Source: Fimenecus sp045613065 | Lineage (GTDB): Bacteria > Bacillota > Clostridia > Oscillospirales > Acutalibacteraceae | NCBI GenBank assembly: GCA_045613065.1 | Contig: JAZLAH010000022.1 | Coordinates: 1-57,604, forward strand | Length of the DNA stretch: 57,604 nucleotides | Direction of reading: 5' to 3' | Part shown: positions 1-6,849 of the stretch, in pieces | Layout: each line of letters opens with the position of its first letter | Position numbering within the stretch: position 1 is the stretch's first letter | Notes under the pieces: model-generated | Databases searched by the model: none | Told to the model about the DNA's origin: nothing | Seen by the model: only the letters and a program-made list of their open reading frames with translations | Program-made: the position numbers and the translations under genes

Positions 1-1
1 C

Positions 2-328
2 TGTTATCACAACTGTGGTGATGCCATCGGTGATATGACGAACGAAATCAAAGAATATGGTGCTGATATTTACCATTTTGGTAACGCAGTTCCACTTGTA
101 AAAATGTTACCAGAAATGCCAACGGACACTATTGTTATGGGTAATATTGACCCTGTACTTTTTACAACTGCAACACCTGACGAAATAAAAGATACAGCAA
201 TCAAACTTTATGATGAATGTAAACATTATCCAAACTTTATGGTTTCTTCAGGCTGTGATATTCCTGCAAAGGCTAAATGGGAAAACATTGATGCTTATTT
301 TGAAGCAATAGTAGAACTGTATTCTTGA
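2..328 (+). CDS. Uroporphyrinogen decarboxylase (URO-D) family protein, C-terminal part
   Basis: The reading frame is open from base 2, so the start lies left of the window and only about 108 C-terminal residues are visible. It has a His-Asn-Cys-Gly motif at the left edge, then GNIDP and near the end SSGCDIP. A His-x-Cys followed by a distant Cys is the zinc/thiol-binding pattern of the MtaA/MtbA-type methyltransferase branch of the URO-D superfamily, rather than of haem-pathway HemE. A role in corrinoid-dependent methyl transfer is therefore the best inference, but substrate and partners are not visible. HemE itself is less likely because of the Cys motif. The gene ends in TGA and is followed by a hairpin. 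Confidence 0.75.
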   Translation, partial: CYHNCGDAIGDMTNEIKEYGADIYHFGNAVPLVKMLPEMPTDTIVMGNIDPVLFTTATPDEIKDTAIKLYDECKHYPNFMVSSGCDIPAKAKWENIDAYFEAIVELYS

Positions 329-456
329 CTTTATTTTGTAGTCATAATGGGAATATTGAAATAAAACAATACAATTTCAGTAAAATAACGATTATCAGTA
401 ATTTAACGATAGGTTAGATAGATTTTCTTGCTAATCAACTAAATAAGCAATAATAA

Positions 457-506
457 AGCGTTGCACGAAGGAGTAAAAATTCCCAAATGCAACGCTTAAT
501 TCTTTC
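457..506 (+). terminator. Hairpin downstream of the URO-D family gene
   Basis: A perfect 9-bp stem (AGCGTTGCA at 457-465, TGCAACGCT at 488-496) encloses a 22-nt loop and is followed by a moderately T-rich stretch. It probably ends the URO-D transcript. The long loop and weak T tail keep confidence moderate. Confidence 0.5.
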
Positions 507-534
507 AAATGGCTTAAATGCTATATAAAACAAC

Positions 535-573
535 GATACCACCATTGACTTAAATTGTATCAATAGTGGTATC
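535..573 (-). terminator. Terminator of the tRNA-Met gene
   Basis: A 14-bp stem with one mismatch (535-548 with 560-573) and an 11-nt loop lies directly after the tRNA on the minus strand. Read on that strand it is followed by a T-rich run (complement of 522-534), as expected for an intrinsic terminator. Confidence 0.75.
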
Positions 574-578
574 TGATT

Positions 579-654
<76 letters not shown>

Positions 655-686
655 ATATTTAGTTTGCCTCTCAAGAGTGCTTTAAT

Positions 687-715
687 ATAATACACTTGTT
701 TTTGCGATTTGTCAA
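687..715 (-). promoter_or_regulatory. Promoter of tRNA-fMet
   Basis: On the minus strand a TTGACA (715-710) and a TATTAT (692-687) are separated by exactly 17 bp, placing the transcription start about 25 bp upstream of the tRNA 5' end. Confidence 0.8.
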
Positions 716-868
716 GAGTTTTTTAAAAATATAGCGATATAAATTTAAAAAAGTCACATAAATACGCGCTTTCGGCTATATAGGTGTATCATACAATAAA
801 TGGTTTGGATTGTTATTATTAATATTATATGCAAAAAAATTTCTTAAAATGAAAAATGTTCTAAAAAA

Positions 869-911
869 ATATTGACAAATCGACACAAATATATTAATAT
901 ATTGTCAATAT
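869..911 (+). promoter_or_regulatory. Promoter embedded in a 10-bp inverted repeat
   Basis: TTGACA (872-877), 17 bp, TATAT-type -10 TAATAT (895-900) form a near-consensus promoter for the small gene at 943. ATATTGACAA (869-878) is repeated in perfect inversion as TTGTCAATAT (902-911), so one arm covers the -35 box and the other the predicted start site. The -10 region (891-900) is itself a palindrome. This geometry suits an operator for a dimeric or tetrameric repressor. The regulator is unknown. Confidence 0.7.
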
Positions 912-942
912 GACACATATGAAAAAGTTCGAGGTGATTTTA

Positions 943-1164
943 ATGTATTATGTATTGAAATGTATGGTAGAGGCTAAGGAGTTTTCAAAAGAAAATTACG
1001 GTGTATTGCTTTTGAAAGATGATGGTAGTAAGGAATATTTCTGTGATATATCAGATAATATGAACTTGGTTACAAAATTGGTAGATGAACTTAACAGCCA
1101 TCACATTGACTATTGCCATCTAAATTCAGTTATTGAAGACTTTAAATTTACTTGCTCTTTGTAG
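943..1164 (+). CDS. Small DUF6514-like protein
   Basis: A 73-residue soluble protein of unknown function. An upstream in-frame ATG at 910 falls inside the promoter palindrome, whereas the ATG at 943 has a good GAGGTG ribosome binding site six bases ahead, so 943 is chosen. The sequence begins MYYVLKCMVEA and shows a DISDN..LVTKLVDELN segment and a C-terminal VIEDF motif, reminiscent of the short DUF6514 proteins of Clostridia that pair a strand-rich N-terminus with a helix and a terminal VEDF-like motif. It is transcribed alone, from a palindromic promoter, just before the iron operon. The family assignment is from memory and tentative. Confidence 0.6.
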   Translation: MYYVLKCMVEAKEFSKENYGVLLLKDDGSKEYFCDISDNMNLVTKLVDELNSHHIDYCHLNSVIEDFKFTCSL

Positions 1165-1216
1165 AAAAAACACAAAATAATTTTGTCAAAATTTTCTATA
1201 GGTGTAATATTTTAAC

Positions 1217-1245
1217 TTGACAAGCAGTATTATTTATTGTATTAT
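1217..1245 (+). promoter_or_regulatory. Promoter of the feo operon
   Basis: TTGACA (1217-1222) and TATTAT (1240-1245) are spaced by 17 bp. The expected start site, near 1252, abuts the first GTTAGC-N4-GCTAAC palindrome, so a bound regulator would block transcription. Confidence 0.8.
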
Positions 1246-1252
1246 ATGTTAG

Positions 1253-1268
1253 GTTAGCGATGGCTAAC
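1253..1268. promoter_or_regulatory. Operator-like palindrome 1, upstream of feoA
   Basis: GTTAGC-GATG-GCTAAC is a perfect 6-bp dyad with a 4-bp centre, flanked by TTAG on the left and TAAA on the right. It sits on the predicted transcription start. The extended half-site TTAGGTTAGC resembles DtxR/IdeR-type iron boxes, so repression by an iron-responsive DtxR-family protein is a reasonable inference. Confidence 0.65.
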
Positions 1269-1286
1269 TAAATATACAACAGAAAA

Positions 1287-1302
1287 GTTAGCGAACGCTA
1301 AT
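1287..1302. promoter_or_regulatory. Operator-like palindrome 2, upstream of feoA
   Basis: GTTAGC-GAAC-GCTAAT is a second copy of the same dyad with one changed terminal base. It starts 34 bp after the first copy, inside the untranslated leader and just before the feoA ribosome binding site. Confidence 0.6.
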
Positions 1303-1327
1303 TTTACATAACATTTAGGTGGATACA

Positions 1328-1540
1328 ATGAATTTAACTAATGCTAAAGAGGGAATTGAATATATTATCAAGGATATTTTTACCAATGATGATGAGCTTG
1401 ATTCTTTTCTCTTTTCACTTGGTTGCTATGCAGGTGAACCAATAACAGTTATTTCCCGTAAAAAGGGCGGTTGTATCGTATCAATCAAGGATTCACGATA
1501 CAGTATTGACACTCAGTTAGCCCAAGCAATATCAATATAA
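1328..1540 (+). CDS. feoA: FeoA family ferrous iron transport protein
   Basis: A 70-residue protein of the SH3-like FeoA fold, a small cytoplasmic partner that modulates the FeoB iron channel. The length and the central G-x-x-x-G-E-P-I-T-V motif followed by a GG-C-I-V-S-I-K segment match FeoA. A GTG at 1319 could extend it by three residues, but AGGTGG at 1317-1322 is placed for the ATG at 1328. It precedes feoB by about 105 bp containing a third palindrome. Two operator-like palindromes upstream suggest iron-dependent repression. Confidence 0.85.
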   Translation: MNLTNAKEGIEYIIKDIFTNDDELDSFLFSLGCYAGEPITVISRKKGGCIVSIKDSRYSIDTQLAQAISI

Positions 1541-1581
1541 TTTTGATGTTGTGTAGGTGAACTGAAAATTTTTATTATTCA

Positions 1582-1597
1582 GTTAGCAAACGCTAAC
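1582..1597. promoter_or_regulatory. Operator-like palindrome 3, between feoA and feoB
   Basis: GTTAGC-AAAC-GCTAAC is a third, perfect copy of the dyad. It lies in the feoA-feoB spacer, about 50 bp ahead of the feoB start, which suggests feoB may have an extra level of control. Confidence 0.6.
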
Positions 1598-1646
1598 AGC
1601 ATGTCCAACTCGAATTTAACGATACAAATTTAAGGAGAATGTATTT

Positions 1647-3656
1647 ATGAGAATTGCCTTAGCAGGTAATCCTAATAGTGGTAAAACAACAATGTTCAAT
1701 GCCTTGACCGGTAAAAACGAAAAAGTCGGTAACTGGGCTGGTGTTACTGTTGATAAAAAAGCAAGTCCTATCAGGAAAAATCTCTATGATGGTAGTGAAG
1801 CGATTGTTGTAGTTGACCTTCCTGGTGCATATTCTATGTCACCATTTACATCAGAGGAAAGTGTTACAAGAGATTATATTAATAACGAAAAACCTGATGT
1901 AATTGTCAATATCGTTGATGCTACAAACCTTAGTCGTAGTCTTTTCTTTACAACACAGTTGCTTGAACTCGGTATTCCTGTTGTAATTGCACTTAATAAA
2001 ACTGATATCAATGAAAAGAAACAGACAGAAATCAACGTAGGTCTTTTAGGTAGAATGCTTAATTGTCCTGTTGTGGAAACAGTTTCCACAGCTGCTGATG
2101 GTATGAGAGAAGTTATTAATTCAGCAATAGAAATTATCGGCAGACCACAAAAAGCACCGTATATCCAGAGTCCTATTGATATGACAGATAAAAAATCTGT
2201 AAGTCAGGCTGATGAAAAACGTTTTCAGTTTGTGAATCAGATTGTAAAAACAGTTGAAAAGAGAAGAGTTTATACAAGAGATAGAAATTTTCAGGACGAA
2301 ATTGACGACATTCTTACAAACAAGTGGTTCGGACTTCCAATTTTTGCAGTGGTAATGTTCCTTGTTTTCTGGATTTCACAGGCAGGTCCAGGTGTGTGGA
2401 TTGCCGACTGGCTTACAGGTGTTCTTGAAGGTGTTCAGGAATGGATTGCTGGATTCTTTGAGAATGCAAATCCTCTTATTACATCTTTGCTTGTTGATGG
2501 TGTAATCGGTGGCGTAATCGCTGTTATCGGATTTTTACCACTTGTTATGGTAATGTATTTCCTTATAGCCCTCCTGGAAGATTGCGGATATATGGCTCGT
2601 GCATCAGTTGTTCTTGACCCTATTTTTAAACGAGTTGGACTTTCAGGGAAGTCAATTATTCCTTTCGTAATAGGTACAGGTTGTGCTATCCCTGGTGTTA
2701 TGGCTTGTCGTACAATCCGTAATGAGCGTGAACGCAGGGCAACAGCAATGTTAGCACCATTTATGCCTTGTGGTGCAAAGCTCCCTGTTATTGCACTTTT
2801 TTCGGGTGCATTCTTTGGTGATGCATCATGGGTTGGACCTTTGATGTATTTTGCAGGTATCGTTATTATACTTATCGGTGCACTTCTTGTTAATAAGATT
2901 ACAGGTAACAAAATAAAAAAATCATTCTTTATTATCGAACTTCCTGAATATAAAGTTCCATCACTTAAAAGAGCATTCCTTTCAATGTGTCAGCGTGGTT
3001 GGTCATATGTTGTAAAGGCTGCAACAATCATTCTCCTTTGTAATACAGCTGTTCAGGTGATGCAGACATTTACATTGAGTTTTACAGTTGCAGAAACAGC
3101 AGATTCATCAATCCTCGCTTTAATTGCAGGTCCATTTGCATATATTATAGTTCCTGTTGTTGGTGTTCTTTCATGGCAACTTGCAGCAGCTGCTGTTACA
3201 GGATTTATCGCAAAAGAAAATGTTGTAGGTACATTGGCAGTATGCTTTGCAATCACTAACTTTATTGATACAGAAGAACTTGCTCTTACAGGTGGTGCAA
3301 ACGAGGTTGCAACAACAATGGGACTTACAAAGGTTGCAGCGTTAGCATATCTTATGTTTAACCTTTTCACACCCCCTTGTTTCGCTGCAATTGGTGCTAT
3401 GCGTTCTGAAATGAAGAGTGCAAAATGGTTCTGGTCAGGAATAGGACTTCAGTTTGGTACAGGTTTCACAGTAGGTTACCTTGTATATCAGATTGGTACA
3501 CTCATTACAACTGGAAAACTTGGTGCAGGTTTTGCAGGCGGCCTTATTGCAGTTGGAATATTTGTTGCAATTCTTGTAGTGTTGTGCATCAATGGTGATA
3601 AAAAAGCAAAAAAGGCACAGGCTGAAAAAGTAAAAAAGAGAGCATTGGCAAAATAA
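1647..3656 (+). CDS. feoB: Ferrous iron transport protein B
   Basis: A 669-residue G-protein-coupled Fe(II) importer of the inner membrane. The N-terminal GTPase domain shows G1 GNPNSGKT (residues 7-14), the G2 threonine in WAGVT (about 34), G3 DLPG (57-60) and G4 NKTD (117-120). A cytoplasmic helical linker (about 165-225) is followed by the polytopic permease with the two Gate regions, including GTGCAIPGVMACRT and a Cys-Gly-Ala-Lys-Leu-Pro motif. The C-terminus is Lys/Ala rich. The length is normal for the compact Firmicute FeoB. RBS AAGGAG precedes the ATG. It forms an operon with feoA upstream and a Cys-rich membrane protein immediately downstream. Confidence 0.97.
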   Translation: MRIALAGNPNSGKTTMFNALTGKNEKVGNWAGVTVDKKASPIRKNLYDGSEAIVVVDLPGAYSMSPFTSEESVTRDYINNEKPDVIVNIVDATNLSRSLFFTTQLLELGIPVVIALNKTDINEKKQTEINVGLLGRMLNCPVVETVSTAADGMREVINSAIEIIGRPQKAPYIQSPIDMTDKKSVSQADEKRFQFVNQIVKTVEKRRVYTRDRNFQDEIDDILTNKWFGLPIFAVVMFLVFWISQAGPGVWIADWLTGVLEGVQEWIAGFFENANPLITSLLVDGVIGGVIAVIGFLPLVMVMYFLIALLEDCGYMARASVVLDPIFKRVGLSGKSIIPFVIGTGCAIPGVMACRTIRNERERRATAMLAPFMPCGAKLPVIALFSGAFFGDASWVGPLMYFAGIVIILIGALLVNKITGNKIKKSFFIIELPEYKVPSLKRAFLSMCQRGWSYVVKAATIILLCNTAVQVMQTFTLSFTVAETADSSILALIAGPFAYIIVPVVGVLSWQLAAAAVTGFIAKENVVGTLAVCFAITNFIDTEELALTGGANEVATTMGLTKVAALAYLMFNLFTPPCFAAIGAMRSEMKSAKWFWSGIGLQFGTGFTVGYLVYQIGTLITTGKLGAGFAGGLIAVGIFVAILVVLCINGDKKAKKAQAEKVKKRALAK

Positions 3657-3669
3657 ATTGGTGAGTTAT

Positions 3670-3846
3670 ATGGAAAATTTTATTGTTATCGCAATTCTTG
3701 TTTTAATAATCGGGTGTGCCATAGCTTATATTGTAAAGGAAAAGAAAAAGGGTATAAAATGCATAGGTTGTCCCAACGCAGAAATGTGTTCAATGGCACA
3801 GAAGCAAAAGTGTAATGGAATATACAATTGTGATAATCAAAAATGA
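3670..3846 (+). CDS. FeoB-associated Cys-rich membrane protein
   Basis: A 58-residue protein with one N-terminal membrane helix (about residues 3-22) followed by a Lys patch and a cytoplasmic tail containing Cys-x-x-Cys-Pro, then Cys-Ser-Met and two further cysteines. This is the layout of the small Cys-rich proteins routinely encoded after feoB in Firmicutes (FeoC-like position). Their biochemical role is not established; metal or redox sensing is assumed. The ATG at 3670 is preferred because GGTGAG lies four bases upstream; a TTG at 3658 would add four residues. It starts 13 bp after feoB and is followed by a terminator. Confidence 0.85.
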   Translation: MENFIVIAILVLIIGCAIAYIVKEKKKGIKCIGCPNAEMCSMAQKQKCNGIYNCDNQK

Positions 3847-3856
3847 ATATTATTAT

Positions 3857-3890
3857 AGGGCAGGGTTTTAACTCTGCCTTTGTTATTTGT
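3857..3890 (+). terminator. Terminator of the feo operon
   Basis: The stem AGGGCAG (3857-3863) pairs with CTGCCTT (3874-3880) with one G-U pair, followed by a T-rich run. Confidence 0.75.
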
Positions 3891-3974
3891 AAGTACAAAA
3901 TATCGAGTCTATGACGCATTACAGATGAATTACAACAAATTAATTTAGTATAGGTTACTTCTACAAAAGTTGCC

Positions 3975-4003
3975 TTGACTTTTATAACTCAAAATGATAT
4001 TAT
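3975..4003 (+). promoter_or_regulatory. Promoter of tRNA-Leu
   Basis: TTGACT (3975-3980) and TATTAT (3998-4003) are separated by 17 bp and lie about 20 bp upstream of the tRNA. Confidence 0.75.
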
Positions 4004-4024
4004 ATTTGGGCAAAATTTTAATAT

Positions 4025-4112
4025 GCGGATGTGGCGGAATTGGCAGACGCGCAGGTCTCAGACTCCTGTGGATATTGCTTCCTTGTGGGTTCAACTCCCA
4101 TCGTCCGCACCA
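4025..4112 (+). tRNA. tRNA-Leu (CAG)
   Basis: An 88-nt class II tRNA with a long variable arm, acceptor stem GCGGATG/CGTCCGC, encoded CCA (4110-4112) and anticodon loop CTCAGAC, giving anticodon CAG for CUG codons. The innermost anticodon-stem pair (31-39) is a U-U mismatch. It is a single-gene transcript with its own promoter and terminator. Confidence 0.95.
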
Positions 4113-4120
4113 AAAAATAA

Positions 4121-4152
4121 AGAGGTCACTTAAGTGGCCTCTTTTGATTTTA
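4121..4152 (+). terminator. Terminator of tRNA-Leu
   Basis: AGAGGTCAC (4121-4129), loop TTAA, GTGGCCTCT (4134-4142) form a 9-bp stem with one G-U pair, followed by a TTTTGATTTT tail. Confidence 0.9.
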
Positions 4153-4252
4153 ATATATGATTATAGCAGGAGATAAACTTTAAAAAATTACAAGTTGTAG
4201 GTATGAATAAATTGTTTATTATTTGTTCTTTGATGAGGGAACTTTTAAGACA

Positions 4253-5128
4253 TTAAGGGTTGATAATAACTCCGATTCCTTCACCCAGTTTACCACCATT
4301 TTTTATGTATTCAATGGTTGATTTCTGTAACGAACTCTTTTGAGGAAGCTGGTCGATGAATCCGTAACTTCCTGTTTCTTTCATATTTTTCATTAAGTCA
4401 GAATTTTTAAGTTTAACTCCATAGAGCCATAAATAAGGAGGTTGTGGTTCTTCTTTTTCCACAACAATCTCATACATTGACTGGAATTTCAATATGTTGC
4501 TGTCTGCTGGCATAAAATTCTTGTTGCCTGGATACAAAAGCCAACTGAAACACATATATTTGTTATTTGGAAATTCAGGGAAATACTTCTTAAAAAATTC
4601 TTTTGCCATAGCAACAGATTTAACACAATCTTCATATATAAGCTTTTCACCACGAGGAATATGCATATTAAGAATTTTTTCACCAAAAGACAGCTTTATA
4701 CCGTCACGAGTTTTAGTAGGTTTGAAATACCAGATGCATTTCTGATACTGAAGTCTGCCGATTCTGAAAATACTCATATTCATATGGTGCATAATCCAAT
4801 GAAGTTCAAAAAGACCATCTTCGTTTGTTCTTGCCTTATGGTCGTCAATCCAGATTTTAATATCAGTCATAGTGTCGTAGAAAACTTCATCACTGATTTT
4901 CTTTTCCTGATATCTGTCATAAACAATAGGTAAAAAAGCGTAAATAAGTGCTAATTTCATCATTGGCTCTTGCTTGAGAGTAACTTCCCAACGCTTTTTA
5001 TTACAGAAGAAAAGGAAAAATTCAACTTTTTTCTTATTTTCTTTAATGTATTTCTCAAGTTTGTCAGCCAATCTTTCGTCAGGATAAATGTTTAAAAATA
5101 TTTTTTTAGAACGCTTAAAATCAATCAT
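4253..5128 (-). CDS. Acyltransferase-domain (GNAT_C-like) protein
   Basis: A 291-residue soluble protein. The open frame extends further upstream, but the ATG at 5128 has an excellent GAGGAG site and gives the N-terminus MIDFKRSKK. A helical N-terminal region is followed by a C-terminal half with a C-F-S-W-L-L-Y-P motif (about 205-212) and a GSYGFIDQ segment. These match a Firmicute family annotated as acyltransferase-domain proteins with a GNAT-like C-terminal domain. The family is uncharacterised, and neither donor nor acceptor is known. It lies downstream of, and co-oriented with, a PlsC-type acyltransferase gene, suggesting a lipid or acyl-transfer setting, although a terminator-like hairpin separates the two. 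Confidence 0.6.
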   Translation of the reverse strand: MIDFKRSKKIFLNIYPDERLADKLEKYIKENKKKVEFFLFFCNKKRWEVTLKQEPMMKLALIYAFLPIVYDRYQEKKISDEVFYDTMTDIKIWIDDHKARTNEDGLFELHWIMHHMNMSIFRIGRLQYQKCIWYFKPTKTRDGIKLSFGEKILNMHIPRGEKLIYEDCVKSVAMAKEFFKKYFPEFPNNKYMCFSWLLYPGNKNFMPADSNILKFQSMYEIVVEKEEPQPPYLWLYGVKLKNSDLMKNMKETGSYGFIDQLPQKSSLQKSTIEYIKNGGKLGEGIGVIINP

Positions 5129-5235
5129 AATTATTCTCCTCAGTATTATTGTTTTCATTTTATCATAATTTTTGGAAAAATAAAATAGTATTTTTAAAAT
5201 AAAACAGGTAATAATACTATTGCGAGGTGATAAAG

Positions 5236-5361
5236 ATGAATAACAATAACAGCAAAAACAATCAGCAGAATAATAAAAACAACCAGCAGAACAATAACCA
5301 GAAAAACAAAAATAACAACAACCCAAGCATGAAAAACGACAATAATCAGAACAATAGATAA
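5236..5361 (+). CDS. 41-residue Asn/Gln/Lys-rich mini-protein
   Basis: An ATG at 5236 is preceded by a strong GAGGTGATAAAG ribosome binding site and opens a 41-codon frame ending in TAA. More than half of the residues are Asn, with Gln and Lys making up most of the rest; there is a single Pro-Ser-Met interruption and no hydrophobic core, so the product must be disordered. It runs antisense to the long non-coding extension of the neighbouring minus-strand frames and sits between two acyltransferase genes. A 9-bp inverted repeat (AATAGTATT 5184-5192, AATACTATT 5213-5221) lies just upstream. No family is recognised. The RBS and the following terminator support real expression. Confidence 0.6.
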   Translation: MNNNNSKNNQQNNKNNQQNNNQKNKNNNNPSMKNDNNQNNR

Positions 5362-5402
5362 AAGCGTAAAATCCAAAGGGCATAATGAATTTGACTACAA
5401 AA

Positions 5403-5436
5403 AAGGATGCAGTTTTTTCTGCATCCTTAAACTTTT
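5403..5436. terminator. Bidirectional terminator
   Basis: AAGGATGCAG (5403-5412), loop TTTTTT, CTGCATCCTT (5419-5428) form a perfect 10-bp stem, with a T run on the plus side and A run on the left. It serves the mini-protein on plus and the PlsC-like gene on minus. Confidence 0.85.
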
Positions 5437-6635
5437 TACTTATATTCTTTTCCAATAAGATGACGCCATGCTGCAACATATTTTGCTGCTGCAGTAGGGT
5501 TCTTACTTTTCACATAAAGGAAATGTTCTGAGTCAATGAACATAAGTGACTGAACAGAGACATTGAGAACAAGTTTTAACTTGTCAACAGGCATAACAAT
5601 TGTCTGTTTTGGGTTGAGATAAAGTTCAAATCGGTCCTTATAAAGGCGAAGAGTTGCATCTTCTGAAAGTTGAACTCGTTTTCTCTTAATCATTGTATAA
5701 ACAATCTGGTCTTTTTCCTCAAAAATCAATTGATTTTCAGGAGTTTCAAGTACCTTTTGTTTCCAAATTGGTTTTTGCCATTTGTCCCAATCAAGAACGT
5801 TGTCAAAAACCAAATCTTTTTTGTTTTGATGGAAGAAACCATCTCTGCCGAATTCAACCTGATAACCACAGTCGCAAGTGAGATAATTTCCTTTTGAGTG
5901 CATTGTGCCAACCTGCTCACAGTGAGGACATACATAAAGAACTCTTTCAATGTGTTCGGCAAGGTTTTTACCCTTATATATTCTTGGCTTTTTTCTTTGC
6001 TCCTCAAAAGCATTTACATAAATATCTCTTTTAATGATTTCGTTAACTTCTTCACCTGTCATACGGCTTAATTCTTCAGCAGAATATTCGTGGACAACTT
6101 GACCACGGATAGGACCACGACGAAGACCTGTACCCCAACGAGGAGTGTGGAAGAAACCACCTTTGATACGATATGTAATAAGTGAAACACCTAAATCTTT
6201 AACAAACTGACCTGTTCGTGGTGAGAAAAATCCTGTTTCACCATTTGGAGTGATAGTTCCTTCAACGAAAATACCTGTTGGAACACCTTCCTGGGCAGCA
6301 GCCTTCATATCATTAAAAAGAACTGATGCAGGGTTATCTCTGTCCTTGATAATCCAACCGGAGATATCCTTAAAGAAGAATTTTGCAAATGGATTAAGGA
6401 TTGTATGGTCACCGGCAACAAATCGTATATACTTTTTCAAAGAACACATAATATAAATCGGGTCAAGACCATCAGAGTGGTTACCGATTACAATAAAATT
6501 CTTGCTTGTTGGTTTATATTTTTTTACCTTTGCATGAACTACAAGCAACACAATCCAGAAGAAAAATATTCTTGCAAAGTTCGTACAAACTTTATTCAGT
6601 AAAGTTTTTGCTTTCAAAATTGCACATCCTGTCAT
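5436..6635 (-). CDS. PlsC-like 1-acylglycerol-3-phosphate acyltransferase with C-terminal zinc ribbon
   Basis: A 399-residue protein. After an N-terminal hydrophobic helix (about 15-35) it carries the LPLAT catalytic motif NHSDGLDP (H-x4-D, about 52-58) and the FVEGT motif, so the first 215 residues should acylate a lysophospholipid at the membrane. The remainder is unusual: Cys-Pro-His-Cys followed by Cys-Asp-Cys-Gly forms a zinc ribbon (about 235-260), and the last 100 residues look like a beta-rich PH-like domain. Plain PlsC proteins are about 200-250 residues long. The start has only a weak GAG ribosome site. It may act in phospholipid or lipoteichoic anchor synthesis; the extra domains could localise or regulate it. 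Confidence 0.85.
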   Translation of the reverse strand: MTGCAILKAKTLLNKVCTNFARIFFFWIVLLVVHAKVKKYKPTSKNFIVIGNHSDGLDPIYIMCSLKKYIRFVAGDHTILNPFAKFFFKDISGWIIKDRDNPASVLFNDMKAAAQEGVPTGIFVEGTITPNGETGFFSPRTGQFVKDLGVSLITYRIKGGFFHTPRWGTGLRRGPIRGQVVHEYSAEELSRMTGEEVNEIIKRDIYVNAFEEQRKKPRIYKGKNLAEHIERVLYVCPHCEQVGTMHSKGNYLTCDCGYQVEFGRDGFFHQNKKDLVFDNVLDWDKWQKPIWKQKVLETPENQLIFEEKDQIVYTMIKRKRVQLSEDATLRLYKDRFELYLNPKQTIVMPVDKLKLVLNVSVQSLMFIDSEHFLYVKSKNPTAAAKYVAAWRHLIGKEYK

Positions 6636-6653
6636 TTTTCAATACTCTACACT

Positions 6654-6682
6654 ATTTTAAAGGAAAATAGTTTCGGTGTCAA
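6654..6682 (-). promoter_or_regulatory. Promoter of the PlsC-like gene
   Basis: On the minus strand TTGACA (6682-6677) and TAAAAT (6659-6654) are separated by 17 bp, 18 bp upstream of the start codon. Confidence 0.75.
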
Positions 6683-6801
6683 TAAAAATAGGGGAATATG
6701 AACTTCATGTCCCATAATTGTCGTATATTATTGCAAATTTATACAAATTAATGTAAAATAAATAATCGATGATTTTATTATAATTGCAACGCAGTTCCTA
6801 T

Positions 6802-6829
6802 ACTTTGCACTTTGCGCTTTGCATTTTGC
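6802..6829 (+). repeat. Four tandem heptamers upstream of the radical SAM gene
   Basis: The units ACTTTGC, ACTTTGC, GCTTTGC and ATTTTGC follow each other without gaps, 20 bp before the start codon at 6850. A TATAAT-like hexamer lies just before at 6779-6784, so the array would lie in the 5' leader. Confidence 0.8.
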
Positions 6830-6849
6830 ATTTATCTTACGGTGATAAA

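Noticed and set aside
2435..2911. Minus-strand 158-residue frame inside feoB
   Set aside because: A shadow of the feoB coding frame; no RBS or protein family features, and feoB motifs are intact on the plus strand.
5129..5479. Upstream extension of the acyltransferase-domain frame on the minus strand
   Set aside because: It gives a Tyr/Cys/Ser-rich sequence with no family resemblance, lies across a terminator and the mini-protein gene, and the ATG at 5128 has a much better RBS.
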